Assembly: GCA_902776945.1 (NCBI GenBank)
Contig: CACYSH010000006.1
Span: forward strand, 1 to 40,591
Length of the DNA stretch: 40,591 nucleotides
Reading direction: 5' to 3'
Origin: an uncultured Ruminococcus sp.
Lineage (GTDB): Bacteria; Bacillota; Clostridia; Oscillospirales; Ruminococcaceae
Shown: positions 9,001 to 16,974 of the stretch, piece by piece
Layout: each line of letters starts with the position of its first letter
Position numbering within the stretch: the stretch's first letter is position 1
Position numbers and translations under genes: made by a program
The notes under the pieces: generated by a model
What the model was told of the DNA's origin: nothing
The model's database searches: none
The model's input: the letters and a program-made list of their open reading frames with translations, nothing else

Positions 9001-11660
9001 CAGGCGCGTTCGCGGTCGGCGGCAACGGCGGTCTTTTCGCAGAGAGCGCCGAATTTGTCGCGTATCTCGGGTGAATAATCCCGCATGACGTAATTTTTCA
9101 GCGGCGATTCGGAAATATCTCCCAGCGCAGCGCCCGCCGCAGCCGTCTGAGAAACAGCGCTGTGCAGCCTGTCGCAGAGCGCGGGCGTGAGCTTGTCGGC
9201 GAGATCCTGCCCGAATGCCGCCAGCCGCGAGAACTCGCCGTCCTGCTCGTACCCCGCTATCGCTTCGTACAGCGAGATCCCGCAGGGCTGCTTTTTGTGC
9301 AGGCGCAGCATTTCTTCGTTAAGGTGCTTACGCATCAGCAGCAGGCTTTCGGCGGTGCGGGCGTATTCCTCGGGAGACTTTATTTTGCCGACGTTCAGCG
9401 TTGCGTCAAGCTGCTTCAAAACCGCGCTTTTCTGCGCTTTATTCGAATGAAGCTCCAAACAGAACGGCGCGAGACCTATCTTTTCAAGGCGCTTTTGCAC
9501 CACCGAAAGCGCCGCCATTTTCTCCGCGACGAAAAGCACGCTCTTACCGTTATATAACGCATTTGCTATAAGATTTGTTATGGTCTGCGATTTGCCCGTA
9601 CCCGGCGGGCCGTGCAGAACGAAGCTCTCGCCGCGAGCCGCTTCATAGATCGCCGCAAGCTGCGAGGAATCGGCGCTCGTGGGTATCGCCATGTCGGCGG
9701 GGCTTACGCGGCTGTCAAGTTCGGTCGGCGTGATGTCCTCGCACTCCGGCTGCCATTCGAGCTGACCCGACATCAGCGAGGCGACAACAGGGTTCTGTTT
9801 AAGCTCGCCGCTGCGGGCGCGGAGGTCGTTCCACATGATAAAGCGGCTGAACGAAAACTGCCCGATGAACGCGATCTCCACAACGTCCCAGCGCTGGCGG
9901 GACATTACCGCCTTGCGCACCGTGTTGAAAACGAGCGGTATATCCGCGCCGCTTTCGTCGGCGGGCAGCGGGTCAACGCCGGGGATCGTTATTCCGTGAT
10001 CCTGCCGCAGCAGCTCCAGAAGTGTTACGTTCATCATGGATTCCTCGTCGCGCAGCCGCAGCGAATACGCCTTTTCCCGCAGATTCCGCACCAAATCGAC
10101 CGGCACCAGCACAAGCGGCGAATACCGTGCCTTTTCGCTCTTGTCGGTCTCGTACCATTTCAGGCAGCCCAGCGCAAGATACAGCGTATTCGCGCCGTTT
10201 TCTTCAAGGGACGATTTCGCGCTGCGGTGGAGCTTTTTCAGCTTTTGTTCAAGCTCGGTATCATTACAGTAGCTGCGCAGGCGGTCGTTTTTGAACTCGG
10301 CTTCGGAAATGGCGGCAACGCGCTCCGAATTGCTCTCCGGCTCATAAATCTTGCTTTCGTCTGCGGTGAAGGTCTGCTCCTTCGGGCATGGCAGAATCTT
10401 GAAGCTCACGCCGCGTGCTATCTCGTCCTCCAAACGCGCAAGGTCGGCGCTCATCAGCTGAACGCTCATTGCGCCCGGGCGGAAATTCACAAGCGGATTG
10501 CGCAAGCTCAGGTCGAGCAGCTTTCGCTCCCATATCGCCTGCTTTGTCAGCTCCCTTTCGTCGGCGACCGCGCCGTGCAGCCCCAAATCTATCTCGTCGG
10601 GCGCGTCGGTTATCAGATTTTCCGCAGACGAACCTGGCAGGTCTTCGGCGTTTTCGGAAATTTTGCGCGGCACGGGGCGGATTCCGCTCACGCGGCAGCG
10701 CTTTATGTCGATAGTCATACTGAACGGGTCGTCGAGGTTGGCGTTAGCGGTCTTTGCGGCGCTTTCGAAATCGACGCTTTTGCCCGCCGTGAAAGCCGTA
10801 CACTCCACAAGGCAGATCTCGTCAATGCCCTTTGCGATGCGTTTTTTCAGCGCCGAAGGGTCATCGTCGGTGCATTCGGGGAACGATTGTTCTTCAAGGT
10901 GCAGACCCGCGAAGGCATGACCCTCCGTCAGAATTATAAGAGGGTTTATCCCCGCGGCTTCAAGGCACGAGGCGTACAGCAGCGAAAGGTCAATGCAAGT
11001 CCCCTGCTTCATCGAGAGAACGTCCTCCGCAAGCCGCACCCGCTGACCGACCTGTTCGAAGTCCTGCGGCGGCACCATGTAGACTATCTTTTCCGCCTGG
11101 AGCGCCGCATATATCGCCGCCGCCTGCAATTTCACGTTGTTCGGATTCTGCGTCTGATAGCCCGTGAACGAAGGGTCGCCCGTCCACTGCGCAAGATACT
11201 CCGAAGCCGCCGAAAGCACCCGCGACACGGCGGGGTCGTTCGGCGTGACGAATGCGGCGGTAAGCTCGGGCATTATGCCGCCGCCCGGCCAGTAGGACGC
11301 GGGCAGCAGGCGCAGGGGCTTGTCAAGCGAGAAAAGCAGCTCGCCGCCGCCCTCCCGCGTTATTGAAAGATGTATATTTGCGGCGGTGCTTTCGGTCAGC
11401 GAGAACAGATATTCGGTCAGCACCGACACCTCGACGGGGGCTATCTCGGTAGGGCGGTCGGGCAGCAAGGTATCGAGTGCGGCGGTGAAACTGCGGGCAA
11501 ATTCCGGCTCGAACCGCACCGACACGGCAAGCCCGTGCAGTTCCTCGCCGCTCCGAACGACGATGCGGCTTATCAGCGGCACGCCGTTTTGCTGCATGGC
11601 GAGATTCAGCCTGTCGGGGCAGACGATCTCTGTGGTTATCAGGGCATTTTCATTTTCCAT
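6075..11660 (-). CDS. Giant DUF4011/SF1 helicase with transglutaminase-like, Vsr-like nuclease and DUF3320 domains
   Basis: The 1861-residue protein has several modules in order. First comes a beta-rich N-terminus (about 1-150). A transglutaminase-like domain follows with C222 (in GTC), H248 (GHAF) and E286 as a possible triad. DUF4011 starts near 370 (WERKLLDLSLRNPL). An SF1 (COG1112-type) helicase shows Walker A at 684-691 with K690, a long helical insert, and Walker B D1241-E-A-S. Near 1540-1620 is a Vsr-like restriction-endonuclease fold (D1561 in YRID; ICDG with D1580), and DUF3320 occupies the last ~150 residues. Related large helicase-nucleases occur in defence islands, so a role against foreign nucleic acid is likely but unproven. 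The start has an AGAGGTG ribosome binding site. The gene is GC-rich, unlike the module to its left. Confidence 0.85.
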   Translation of the reverse strand: MENENALITTEIVCPDRLNLAMQQNGVPLISRIVVRSGEELHGLAVSVRFEPEFARSFTAALDTLLPDRPTEIAPVEVSVLTEYLFSLTESTAANIHLSITREGGGELLFSLDKPLRLLPASYWPGGGIMPELTAAFVTPNDPAVSRVLSAASEYLAQWTGDPSFTGYQTQNPNNVKLQAAAIYAALQAEKIVYMVPPQDFEQVGQRVRLAEDVLSMKQGTCIDLSLLYASCLEAAGINPLIILTEGHAFAGLHLEEQSFPECTDDDPSALKKRIAKGIDEICLVECTAFTAGKSVDFESAAKTANANLDDPFSMTIDIKRCRVSGIRPVPRKISENAEDLPGSSAENLITDAPDEIDLGLHGAVADERELTKQAIWERKLLDLSLRNPLVNFRPGAMSVQLMSADLARLEDEIARGVSFKILPCPKEQTFTADESKIYEPESNSERVAAISEAEFKNDRLRSYCNDTELEQKLKKLHRSAKSSLEENGANTLYLALGCLKWYETDKSEKARYSPLVLVPVDLVRNLREKAYSLRLRDEESMMNVTLLELLRQDHGITIPGVDPLPADESGADIPLVFNTVRKAVMSRQRWDVVEIAFIGQFSFSRFIMWNDLRARSGELKQNPVVASLMSGQLEWQPECEDITPTELDSRVSPADMAIPTSADSSQLAAIYEAARGESFVLHGPPGTGKSQTITNLIANALYNGKSVLFVAEKMAALSVVQKRLEKIGLAPFCLELHSNKAQKSAVLKQLDATLNVGKIKSPEEYARTAESLLLMRKHLNEEMLRLHKKQPCGISLYEAIAGYEQDGEFSRLAAFGQDLADKLTPALCDRLHSAVSQTAAAGAALGDISESPLKNYVMRDYSPEIRDKFGALCEKTAVAADRERACCDKLAALRKTVGRGGKTITALLEEAAAFSAEREKVENERAALEQIYNKTVFALDVDNFRLDIRRAAQKWALPKYFGLKKLAGELDIHAKTPGTVTRDNLDEQTERLAAFAESRRALNERAQAMGLDGEALAAEYTAAYAEERASRGEYDKAVGEFGRYVDLSGAEKSGDQFEYIINEASRLRRVTGRLRERSALQRSLDELKSLGAENIAELYLSGKVPAEKLPAAFDAVLYRTVIDSAFRADPATGAFSDAQFEDEVARYRDTLKTFELLTIQELNARLSANIPNIRAGAGSSEVSVLQKAIRSGGRNMPIRKLFDSIPNLLRRICPCMLMSPISVAQYIDPAFPKFDMVVFDEASQLPTAEAVGAIARGDSVIVVGDPRQLPPTSFFTANQTDEENFDKEDLESVLDDCLALTMPSRHLLWHYRSRHESLITFSNVRFYENKLLTFPSPDDLESKVTWVNTGGFYDKGKTKQNRAEAEAVAAEICERLRDPARRGDSIGVVTFSMVQQNLIDDLLSEAFIADPALEAVAVSMYEPIIIKNLENVQGDERDVILFSVGYGPDKDGKVSMNFGPLNRDGGWRRLNVAVSRARKEMKVFSTLRPEQLDLSRTRSEGVAELKAFLEFAAKGRQALAVNSAAESYDTDRFMEELAERLNALGLETRCGIGCSGYRIDAGIVDPDDKGRYLLGIICDGRRQAENTTARDRNVVQPSVLKGLGWRLVTVHALDWLADRDKVVEKVKLAAEQAIEDNRRPPEPAAEPETAPEEQSAEKQMFDFEREEEPSPIADRCEKYAVWNVPAQGDSKEYYQPETPQKIAEQVNRILEAEAPVSLASVRKRILQAWGLTRGGSKADTVFLEGVKLAGAVIRETPGGREFLWAAWQSPESYNSVRVPSELEGTKRPADEICTEELAAAAALILTEQVSMTRGDLMRETARLFGYSRVTSANEPVLSEAVDYACEHGLMTEEGDRVCGV

Positions 11661-11730
11661 TTAAATACACCTCTGTAAAAAGTCCTATAAATGAGTATTT
11701 TTATCAAATTGCGCAAAACAAGGGCAAATC

Positions 11731-11815
11731 AAAAGTCTTAGGAAGGGGGTGTGGGGGATAACCCTTCTTCAGAAGGGTTTCCCCCACAATCTGTACCTAA
11801 CAAGTCTCATAAGAA
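11731..11815 (+). repeat. Dispersed palindromic repeat R1, copy A (85 bp)
   Basis: This copy starts AAAAGTCTTAGGAAGGGGG. It contains a long hairpin: 11751-11768 pairs with 11771-11787 over 17 bases, with one bulged T and a 2-base loop. It is 85 bases long, and 27988-28072 carries the same sequence on the other strand with only two differences. Shorter heads occur at 19342 and 35865. A fragment resembling the R2 terminus (AATTGGCGATTTT) follows near 11847. Confidence 0.85.
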
Positions 11816-11965
11816 GCAACAGGAAGCCAATCCAAACAAAACAGAATTGGCGATTTTCGCACAAGAAAAACGCGGGGACATCAGGAGCCTAACGAAGCAG
11901 AGCCGCATTTTGTAAAATCGCATAAATAATCATTGTTAGATAAAGCCTTATCATGAGGTTCACAC

Positions 11966-12098
11966 GGACAAGCGATGCTCGCCCGTGAATGCCTGCAAAA
12001 CCGCGATTTTACAGCATTTTTAGTTATGTTAGTGCATATGGGGGCAAGCCCCCGCCCTGCAAGCCTTGGTGATAGTCTGAATTTGTGCAGGCTGACGG
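11966..12098 (+). repeat. Dispersed repeat R3, copy 1
   Basis: This intergenic copy includes GATTTTACAGCATTTTT and GTTAGTGCATATGGG, then CCGCCCTGCAAGCCTT with a GATAGT ... GAATTTGT tail. The same blocks recur at 16729-16910, the first of them inverted. With R1 copy A it fills most of the 11661-12174 gap; no gene is apparent there. Confidence 0.65.
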
Positions 12099-12133
12099 CA
12101 TGGCTCATTTATAGATTTATAGTAAAAATCACT

Positions 12134-12166
12134 AAAAAGACCCGCACGAGTCGGCTCATGCGGGTC
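12134..12166 (-). terminator. Terminator of the J-like membrane protein gene
   Basis: Read on the minus strand, a 12-base stem GACCCGCATGAG / CTCGTGCGGGTC (one G-U pair, loop CCGA) is followed at once by five T residues. It lies 9 bases beyond the stop at 12175. Confidence 0.85.
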
Positions 12167-12174
12167 AAGAATTA

Positions 12175-14028
12175 TCAGAATCCAAGGAAGAAATATCCAA
12201 GGGCTACAAGAATAATAATCGCTACAAATCCCATTGCAATGAACAGCGAACGCAAAGTTTGCTTCTGCTCCGCCTTGTTCTTCTTGAACTGATCTATCGC
12301 GGTTATACCGTAGTTTTTGCCCTGTGCCTGCCCCGAAAGCATATCGTCGATCTTGATGTTGCGGTATCTTTCCTCACGGGTCATTTTTCTTTCCATATTC
12401 TGCTGCGAGCCGAGCCTTGATTCGTCGTAGTTCTGCTCGAAGTCGATAGCGTCCATGTTCGCTTTGGTGTGAGAAGCGCCCGCCATTTCCTTGGCGCTTA
12501 CCATGTGCGAGGTGTCAACGCCCTTCATGGTAACGCCGCGTGAGCTGGATTTCAGCAGGTCGATAAGGGTATTGGTGATCTCCTCTTCCTCTTCCTCGTA
12601 CATCGCGGCGGCTGCCTCCGCTTCACGGCGGGCTGCCTCCTCGACAACGGCGTTGAAGCTGTTCGTGCGGACGGCGGAATTTGCCTTTCCGTCAAGCTCG
12701 ATCGGGTCGGGTCTGTCGTTCTGATGGCTGAACGGATTGACAAATTCTCCGCCCGAAGCCGCAGGCTCTGCGGAAAAGTCTCCCGCTGCCGCCTGACCCT
12801 TGTTGAACGAACGTCTGGGCTTGGGACCCGAAGGCTTCGGAACCTCGGGCTTGGCTGCCGCCGCCGCAGAGCCTTCCTTATCGAGTTTAAGCGGCTCTAC
12901 CTTGGGCGCTACAAGCTCGGTTCTTGCGGGAGCCTTCTTTTCGGCAGCGCTTGCCGCAGCTGCCGCCGCTTCCGCTTCCTTTTCGGCGCGTCTTTCGGCG
13001 CGTGACTTGCCCGAAAAGCTCTGCGCGGGCTGCTCCGGCTCGGGCGCGGGAGTGGTATGTCTCGGCGTTCTGCGCCTTCTTCTGTGAACAGGCTCCTGCG
13101 CCTGCTCATCATGCGAGCCGCCTGCGGAAGATGCGTTTTCCGAATTGGAGGAAGGTGCGGGAAGATCGTCGTCGGACAGAATATCCTCCGCCTCCAGAGG
13201 CGCTGCCGTGCTTGCGGCAAAGGAGTTGCTTTCGGTAGCGGCGCTGCTGCCCTCGGAATAGGACTTCATGCTGCCCGATTCTGCGTCGTAGTATTCATCG
13301 CCGTACTTGCGGGCGATCTTTAGCTTAGGCTCAGGCTCGCCGGGCTTGGGGACGTTCGCCTGCGGAATATCAATGTACTCAAAGCGCTCGTCTATATTGA
13401 TCTTGGCGCATTTCAGAATATCCAGCGCCGAGTGGCACTTCATCGAGCCGCGCACCATTTCCTTTAGCGGCAGAAGGATAATGTCGCAGAAGGTCGTGTA
13501 AAAGCTCTTGTACACGTTCAGCTTGTCATCTATCATTTCATCGGGGAAACGGTGATCGAAATACTTCGTCCACTCATCGGGCGAGGACATTATCATCTTG
13601 TCGATATATTTCGCAAGCTGTATCCAGAGGTCATGCTCTTCAAGATTGCGGTCGTTGATAACGAGCCACATATAGCAGCGCAGGAAACAGTCATAGCAGC
13701 TTATCGAGCGCATATTAAGCGTGATGTCGTCGATATTGAGCGACGCGGAAAATTCGCTGTCGGCATAGGCAAAGCAGCGGTAGCCGTTCGAGGCGAGCTT
13801 GGCGTGAGCGGTCTTTACCGTCTGTCCCGAACGCGAAAACGGCGGCAGGGAATCAAAATCGAAAGGGGTGGTATAGCCGCCAATATCGCCCGAATCCGCC
13901 ATTTTCAGCAGCATCTCATAGGTACCCGAGATCTCCGCGTGCGAGGCATTTACGGGCAGACCGAGTATCCTGAACGGATTATAGGCAAAAAGCTCCATCG
14001 CGGTAATGCCGATAGAAACATTTGACAT
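12175..14028 (-). CDS. Uncharacterised tail-anchored protein with J-domain-like N-terminus
   Basis: The 617-residue product is not recognised as a named protein. Residues 16-45 (YNPFRILGLPVNAS, then a helix) resemble helices I-II of a J domain, but no HPD motif is visible, so classical DnaK stimulation is unlikely. A helical domain runs to about 230. Next is a long low-complexity stretch rich in Pro, Ala, Glu and Ser with basic patches (RRRRRTP). A conserved-looking segment around 490-580 follows, and a single hydrophobic helix at about 595-617 ends the protein, consistent with a tail anchor and the bulk in the cytoplasm. AAGGAG at 14045-14040 supports this start, although M11 is possible. 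It has its own terminator. Confidence 0.7.
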   Translation of the reverse strand: MSNVSIGITAMELFAYNPFRILGLPVNASHAEISGTYEMLLKMADSGDIGGYTTPFDFDSLPPFSRSGQTVKTAHAKLASNGYRCFAYADSEFSASLNIDDITLNMRSISCYDCFLRCYMWLVINDRNLEEHDLWIQLAKYIDKMIMSSPDEWTKYFDHRFPDEMIDDKLNVYKSFYTTFCDIILLPLKEMVRGSMKCHSALDILKCAKINIDERFEYIDIPQANVPKPGEPEPKLKIARKYGDEYYDAESGSMKSYSEGSSAATESNSFAASTAAPLEAEDILSDDDLPAPSSNSENASSAGGSHDEQAQEPVHRRRRRTPRHTTPAPEPEQPAQSFSGKSRAERRAEKEAEAAAAAASAAEKKAPARTELVAPKVEPLKLDKEGSAAAAAKPEVPKPSGPKPRRSFNKGQAAAGDFSAEPAASGGEFVNPFSHQNDRPDPIELDGKANSAVRTNSFNAVVEEAARREAEAAAAMYEEEEEEITNTLIDLLKSSSRGVTMKGVDTSHMVSAKEMAGASHTKANMDAIDFEQNYDESRLGSQQNMERKMTREERYRNIKIDDMLSGQAQGKNYGITAIDQFKKNKAEQKQTLRSLFIAMGFVAIIILVALGYFFLGF

Positions 14029-14284
14029 TTTAAGATCAGCTCCTTAAATACTAAAAATAATACTAATACTTCCGAAAGATTGAGTATTATTATTGAATTG
14101 CTTTAAATTTTTAATTTTTAACAGCACAAAATAATCTATATTCCATTATAGCAAATTATCGGCGGAAATATATCAACAAATCATTAACGAAATATAGATG
14201 ATTATTTAAGTTATGTACTTTTTTGTAACAGATTGTCAGCCGCCGCAAAGCGAACCAAACTGCATAGCGAAGGCAAACTAAAAA

Positions 14285-14420
14285 TATTTGCAAGGGCGCA
14301 CCTGCGTGTGCGCCCGTTAGTGGAACAATGCGCTTATTTGCGGGCGCAAACATAGGTACGCCCCTACATGAAATCGGCACAATGTGTATTGTAGGGCTGG
14401 GGCTTGCCCCCGCCGCTTGG
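14285..14420. repeat. GTAGGGGC/GCCCCTAC-type hairpin repeats
   Basis: The segment contains GGGCGCAC (14294-14301) paired with GTGCGCCC (14308-14315), then GCGGGCGCAAACATAGGTACGCCCCTACAT split across two half-motifs, and GTAGGGCTGGGGCTTGCCCCC. The same vocabulary occurs near 27770 and 36150-36350. The rest of the 14029-14815 gap holds AT-rich sequence and a promoter; no gene is visible. Confidence 0.6.
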
Positions 14421-14628
14421 GTACTCCTCTGCCTGCGGTATGAACGCTAAAGCGTTCATACAACCCCTCGCCGGCACACGGGCGCTGGACACCGTGCCTG
14501 TCCTCGCCGCCGCCCCACGTGAGACAAATTCCCGAATCGTCCTTATGTATATATCATAAGCGTTTTTTTCAGACAGGACAGTCATTTTTACCAAAATTTA
14601 AATTTTCATTAAATATGTCAAAAAAATA

Positions 14629-14657
14629 TTGCATTTCAGGTGAAAATAGTGTATAAT
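14629..14657 (+). promoter_or_regulatory. Sigma-A promoter upstream of the 274-residue protein gene
   Basis: TTGCAT at 14629-14634 and TATAAT at 14652-14657 are separated by 17 bases. The leader to the ATG at 14816 would be about 150 bases. It contains a small CCGCC/GGCGG hairpin just before an AGGGAGAG ribosome binding site at 14801-14808. Confidence 0.65.
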
Positions 14658-14815
14658 GATTATAGTTGCACGGGACGGATATTCTGCGCTCTTTTGGCTC
14701 ATATACGCCGCCCGCAGCTGCTGATTTTTTCTATACAACAAATTATAACTGACCGGTTGCGTCATAATATGACCGCCTTTCCGGGCGGGATAAATTCCGA
14801 AGGGAGAGTAAGATA

Positions 14816-15640
14816 ATGGGATTATTCAGCAAATGGAAAACTCCTAAGCCCGAGCCGGAGGCTAACAAAACATCGGCACCAGCGCCCGCACCCACACCTG
14901 CAAAAAGAAATACACCCGTGAATCCGGACGATATATGGGGTACGCCCAAGCCGCGCAAGCCCAAGCCGGTGAACGATTTCGCCGACGAGACCTATCAGGC
15001 AATGAACGAGCCTGTCTCCATTGACCCCGATACCATTAAAAAGAAAATGGCTGACCTTGAAAAGGAGCTTGAAGAACAAAAGAACAAGCCCCCCCAGGCT
15101 TACGAGCCTATCAGCCAGGTCGGCGACGGCGAAGTTACCGACGCACAGTCCAGATATGAGGAGCAGTACCGCATCGAGCATGAACACTATGTGGAAACGC
15201 ATCAGCAGGACATCGACGAGGCAAAGCTCCAGCAGGACATCGAACAGCGCATTTACGATATGATCGAGGAACGCGACAGACGCGCCGCCGAGAGAGAAAG
15301 CACGCTTAAAGACATCGCCTCCGCAGACGACGGGCAGATGTCCGCCATGCTCGACGCGCTGGGCGTTGCCAAGGACGAGACCAAGGACGCGGAGTATCAG
15401 AACATTTCTTCGGTAGGCTCCGACGAGATCGAGAGTATGCTGAACGGTCTCGGCGTTGCAAAGGACGAATCCAAGGACAAGGATTTCAAGAACATCAAGT
15501 CCATTTCCGCCGAAGACGCTGCCGCAAAGACCCGCGAATTTCTTGAGATTTACGGCGACCGCAAGCGCTCCGATACCCCCGAAAGAGGCGACGAGCTGCC
15601 GATAGGCATTCACCCCGACGATCCCGACGACAATAAATAA
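14816..15640 (+). CDS. Uncharacterised acidic protein with a 30-residue tandem duplication
   Basis: The 274-residue protein has no signal peptide or membrane segment and no recognised family. It begins MGLFSKWKTPKP, followed by a Pro/Ala-rich linker. A Glu/Lys-rich helical region, likely coiled coil, spans about 70-160. Two near-identical 30-residue units start at M178 and M208 (M-L-x-x-L-G-V-A-K-D-E-[TS]-K-D), and a charged tail follows. The short MGLFS/MAFG-type starts and Pro-rich linkers resemble the proteins at 17966 and 16975. The cyclophilin gene starts 22 bases downstream, so the two are probably cotranscribed. A scaffolding or adaptor role is possible but cannot be read from the sequence. 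Confidence 0.75.
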   Translation: MGLFSKWKTPKPEPEANKTSAPAPAPTPAKRNTPVNPDDIWGTPKPRKPKPVNDFADETYQAMNEPVSIDPDTIKKKMADLEKELEEQKNKPPQAYEPISQVGDGEVTDAQSRYEEQYRIEHEHYVETHQQDIDEAKLQQDIEQRIYDMIEERDRRAAERESTLKDIASADDGQMSAMLDALGVAKDETKDAEYQNISSVGSDEIESMLNGLGVAKDESKDKDFKNIKSISAEDAAAKTREFLEIYGDRKRSDTPERGDELPIGIHPDDPDDNK

Positions 15641-15662
15641 AATAATATTTGGAGTAATAATT

Positions 15663-16133
15663 ATGGTAGTTATAGAAATGATGAACGGCAAGAAGATATT
15701 TATTGAGCTTTACCCCGACGCTGCCCCGATAACCGTGGCAAACTTTGAAAAGCTCGTAAGCGAAGGCTTTTACAACGGGCTTATCTTCCACCGCGTAATA
15801 AAGGACTTTATGATACAGGGCGGCGACCCCGAAGGCACCGGAATGGGCGGCTCCAAGGAGCGCATCAAGGGCGAGTTCCGCGCTAACGGAGTTGACAATC
15901 CCATTAAGCACGAGCGCGGCGTTATCTCAATGGCGCGTTCCTCCATGCCCAATTCGGCTTCGTCGCAGTTCTTTATCGTTCACAAGGACGCGCCCCACCT
16001 TGACGGACAGTATGCCGCTTTCGGCAAAGTTGTCGAGGGTATGGACGTTGTTGACGAGATCGCCTGCACCGACACGGGCTACATGGACAGACCCGTAAAG
16101 GATCAGGTAATGAAAACGGTTACATTGGAATAA
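15663..16133 (+). CDS. ppiB: Cyclophilin-type peptidyl-prolyl cis-trans isomerase
   Basis: The 156-residue protein is a single cytoplasmic cyclophilin domain, catalysing cis-trans isomerisation of X-Pro bonds in folding proteins. The catalytic FHRVI segment, the QGGDP turn, a SMAR segment and the SSQFFI strand are present. The substrate-pocket HLDG-x-Y-x-A-F-G segment closes the signature. No signal peptide is visible, so the enzyme should be cytosolic. GGAG lies about 9 bases before the ATG. It follows the Pro-rich 274-residue protein in a likely operon and is closed by a hairpin at 16141. Confidence 0.95.
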   Translation: MVVIEMMNGKKIFIELYPDAAPITVANFEKLVSEGFYNGLIFHRVIKDFMIQGGDPEGTGMGGSKERIKGEFRANGVDNPIKHERGVISMARSSMPNSASSQFFIVHKDAPHLDGQYAAFGKVVEGMDVVDEIACTDTGYMDRPVKDQVMKTVTLE

Positions 16134-16140
16134 CGCCTTT

Positions 16141-16171
16141 CCCCTTCGGGCACGCTCCGAGGGGGATTTTT
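16141..16171 (+). terminator. Terminator after the cyclophilin gene
   Basis: CCCCTTCGG (16141-16149) pairs with CCGAGGGGG (16157-16165), allowing one G-T pair, with a 7-base loop, and is followed by ATTTTT. It lies 8 bases after the cyclophilin stop. Confidence 0.7.
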
Positions 16172-16199
16172 CCAAAGGCGGTCGGGGCAGGTGGTGTTG

Positions 16200-16721
16200 A
16201 TGAAAAGATCGAGGTCAAAAATCCTCCGCGCAAAGGCGGCGCTCATGCTGATATTTGCGCTTGCGGCGGCGGGCTGCGGCAAACAGACAGTCTCGGAAAT
16301 GAGCTACGAAAAGCCCGTTCTGTCGATGCGCTCGGCGGCAAATTTCGGCGACGAGGAAAGCTATCTCAGCTGTTATCTGCCGCAGGAAAAGGCGTATTTC
16401 AGACAGGCTGAAAACCGCAAAGTCGGCTTTTTGAGCAGCGTTTTCAGCCGCGGAGATTATGAGAGCCGTCTGCGCGTGAGGATCCGCGAAGCCGAAGAGG
16501 TTGACGAACAGTACATCAGGGAGACCCTTGAACCCGAAGCGCATGAGCGCTACGGCTCGCCCCTGACCTTCTCCGCCGCACAGCGCCTGAGCGTTGATTT
16601 CCGCGTCCAGGATAATATGGATATTCTTTCTGATTCGCGTGATATATATGTCGTGAAATACTGCGGCGTGTGGTATATTTACGGCGAGGTGATTGATTCA
16701 TTTGCCTTTGCCCGCTCGTGA
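16200..16721 (+). CDS. Uncharacterised lipoprotein
   Basis: The 173-residue protein has a basic N-terminus (MKRSRSK), a hydrophobic stretch and a lipobox ending A-A-A-G-C26, so it should be exported and lipid-anchored on the outer face of the membrane. The mature part has no recognised domain. It is charged and mixed helix/strand, ending with a VVKYCGVWYIYGEV strand pair reminiscent of small lumenal DUF-type lipoproteins. The ATG at 16200 is chosen over GTG codons at 16191 because AGGTGG at 16189-16194 acts as the ribosome binding site. It sits alone after the cyclophilin terminator. Confidence 0.75.
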   Translation: MKRSRSKILRAKAALMLIFALAAAGCGKQTVSEMSYEKPVLSMRSAANFGDEESYLSCYLPQEKAYFRQAENRKVGFLSSVFSRGDYESRLRVRIREAEEVDEQYIRETLEPEAHERYGSPLTFSAAQRLSVDFRVQDNMDILSDSRDIYVVKYCGVWYIYGEVIDSFAFARS

Positions 16722-16728
16722 GGACAAG

Positions 16729-16910
16729 ACCCATACGCACTAACCTATTCAAAAATGCTGTAAAATTGCGATTTTGATGGGCATACACGGGTGAACATCG
16801 CTCGCCCGCGTGACCCCCGAAATCACCGTGTTTTCAACGATTCCGAAACAGGTTAGTTCCACCGCCCTGCAAGCCTTATGATAGTTAGAATTTGTACAAA
16901 TTGACAACAT
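16729..16910. repeat. Dispersed repeat R3, copy 2 (partly inverted)
   Basis: GCACTAACCTATTCAAAAA followed by TGCTGTAAAATTGCGATTTT is the reverse complement of the block at about 11998-12041. CCGCCCTGCAAGCCTTATG and GATAGT ... GAATTTGTACA at 16861-16900 match 12052-12098 in direct orientation. One half of the element is therefore flipped relative to the other copy. No gene lies in this gap. Confidence 0.6.
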
Positions 16911-16974
16911 CATTTATTTATAGACCCCAAAAATTTATGCCGTTTATTATAATTTTATTGAAAGGACAGCTTAT

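Noticed and set aside
9612..11366. Long plus-strand open frame (584 codons) opposite the helicase gene
   Set aside because: It is antisense to a protein with clear domains, is Arg/His-rich as expected from GC-rich complement codons, and has no ribosome binding site or family likeness.
14660..14815. Riboswitch in the long leader of the 274-residue protein gene
   Set aside because: Only a small hairpin near the ribosome binding site is visible; no known aptamer core was recognised.
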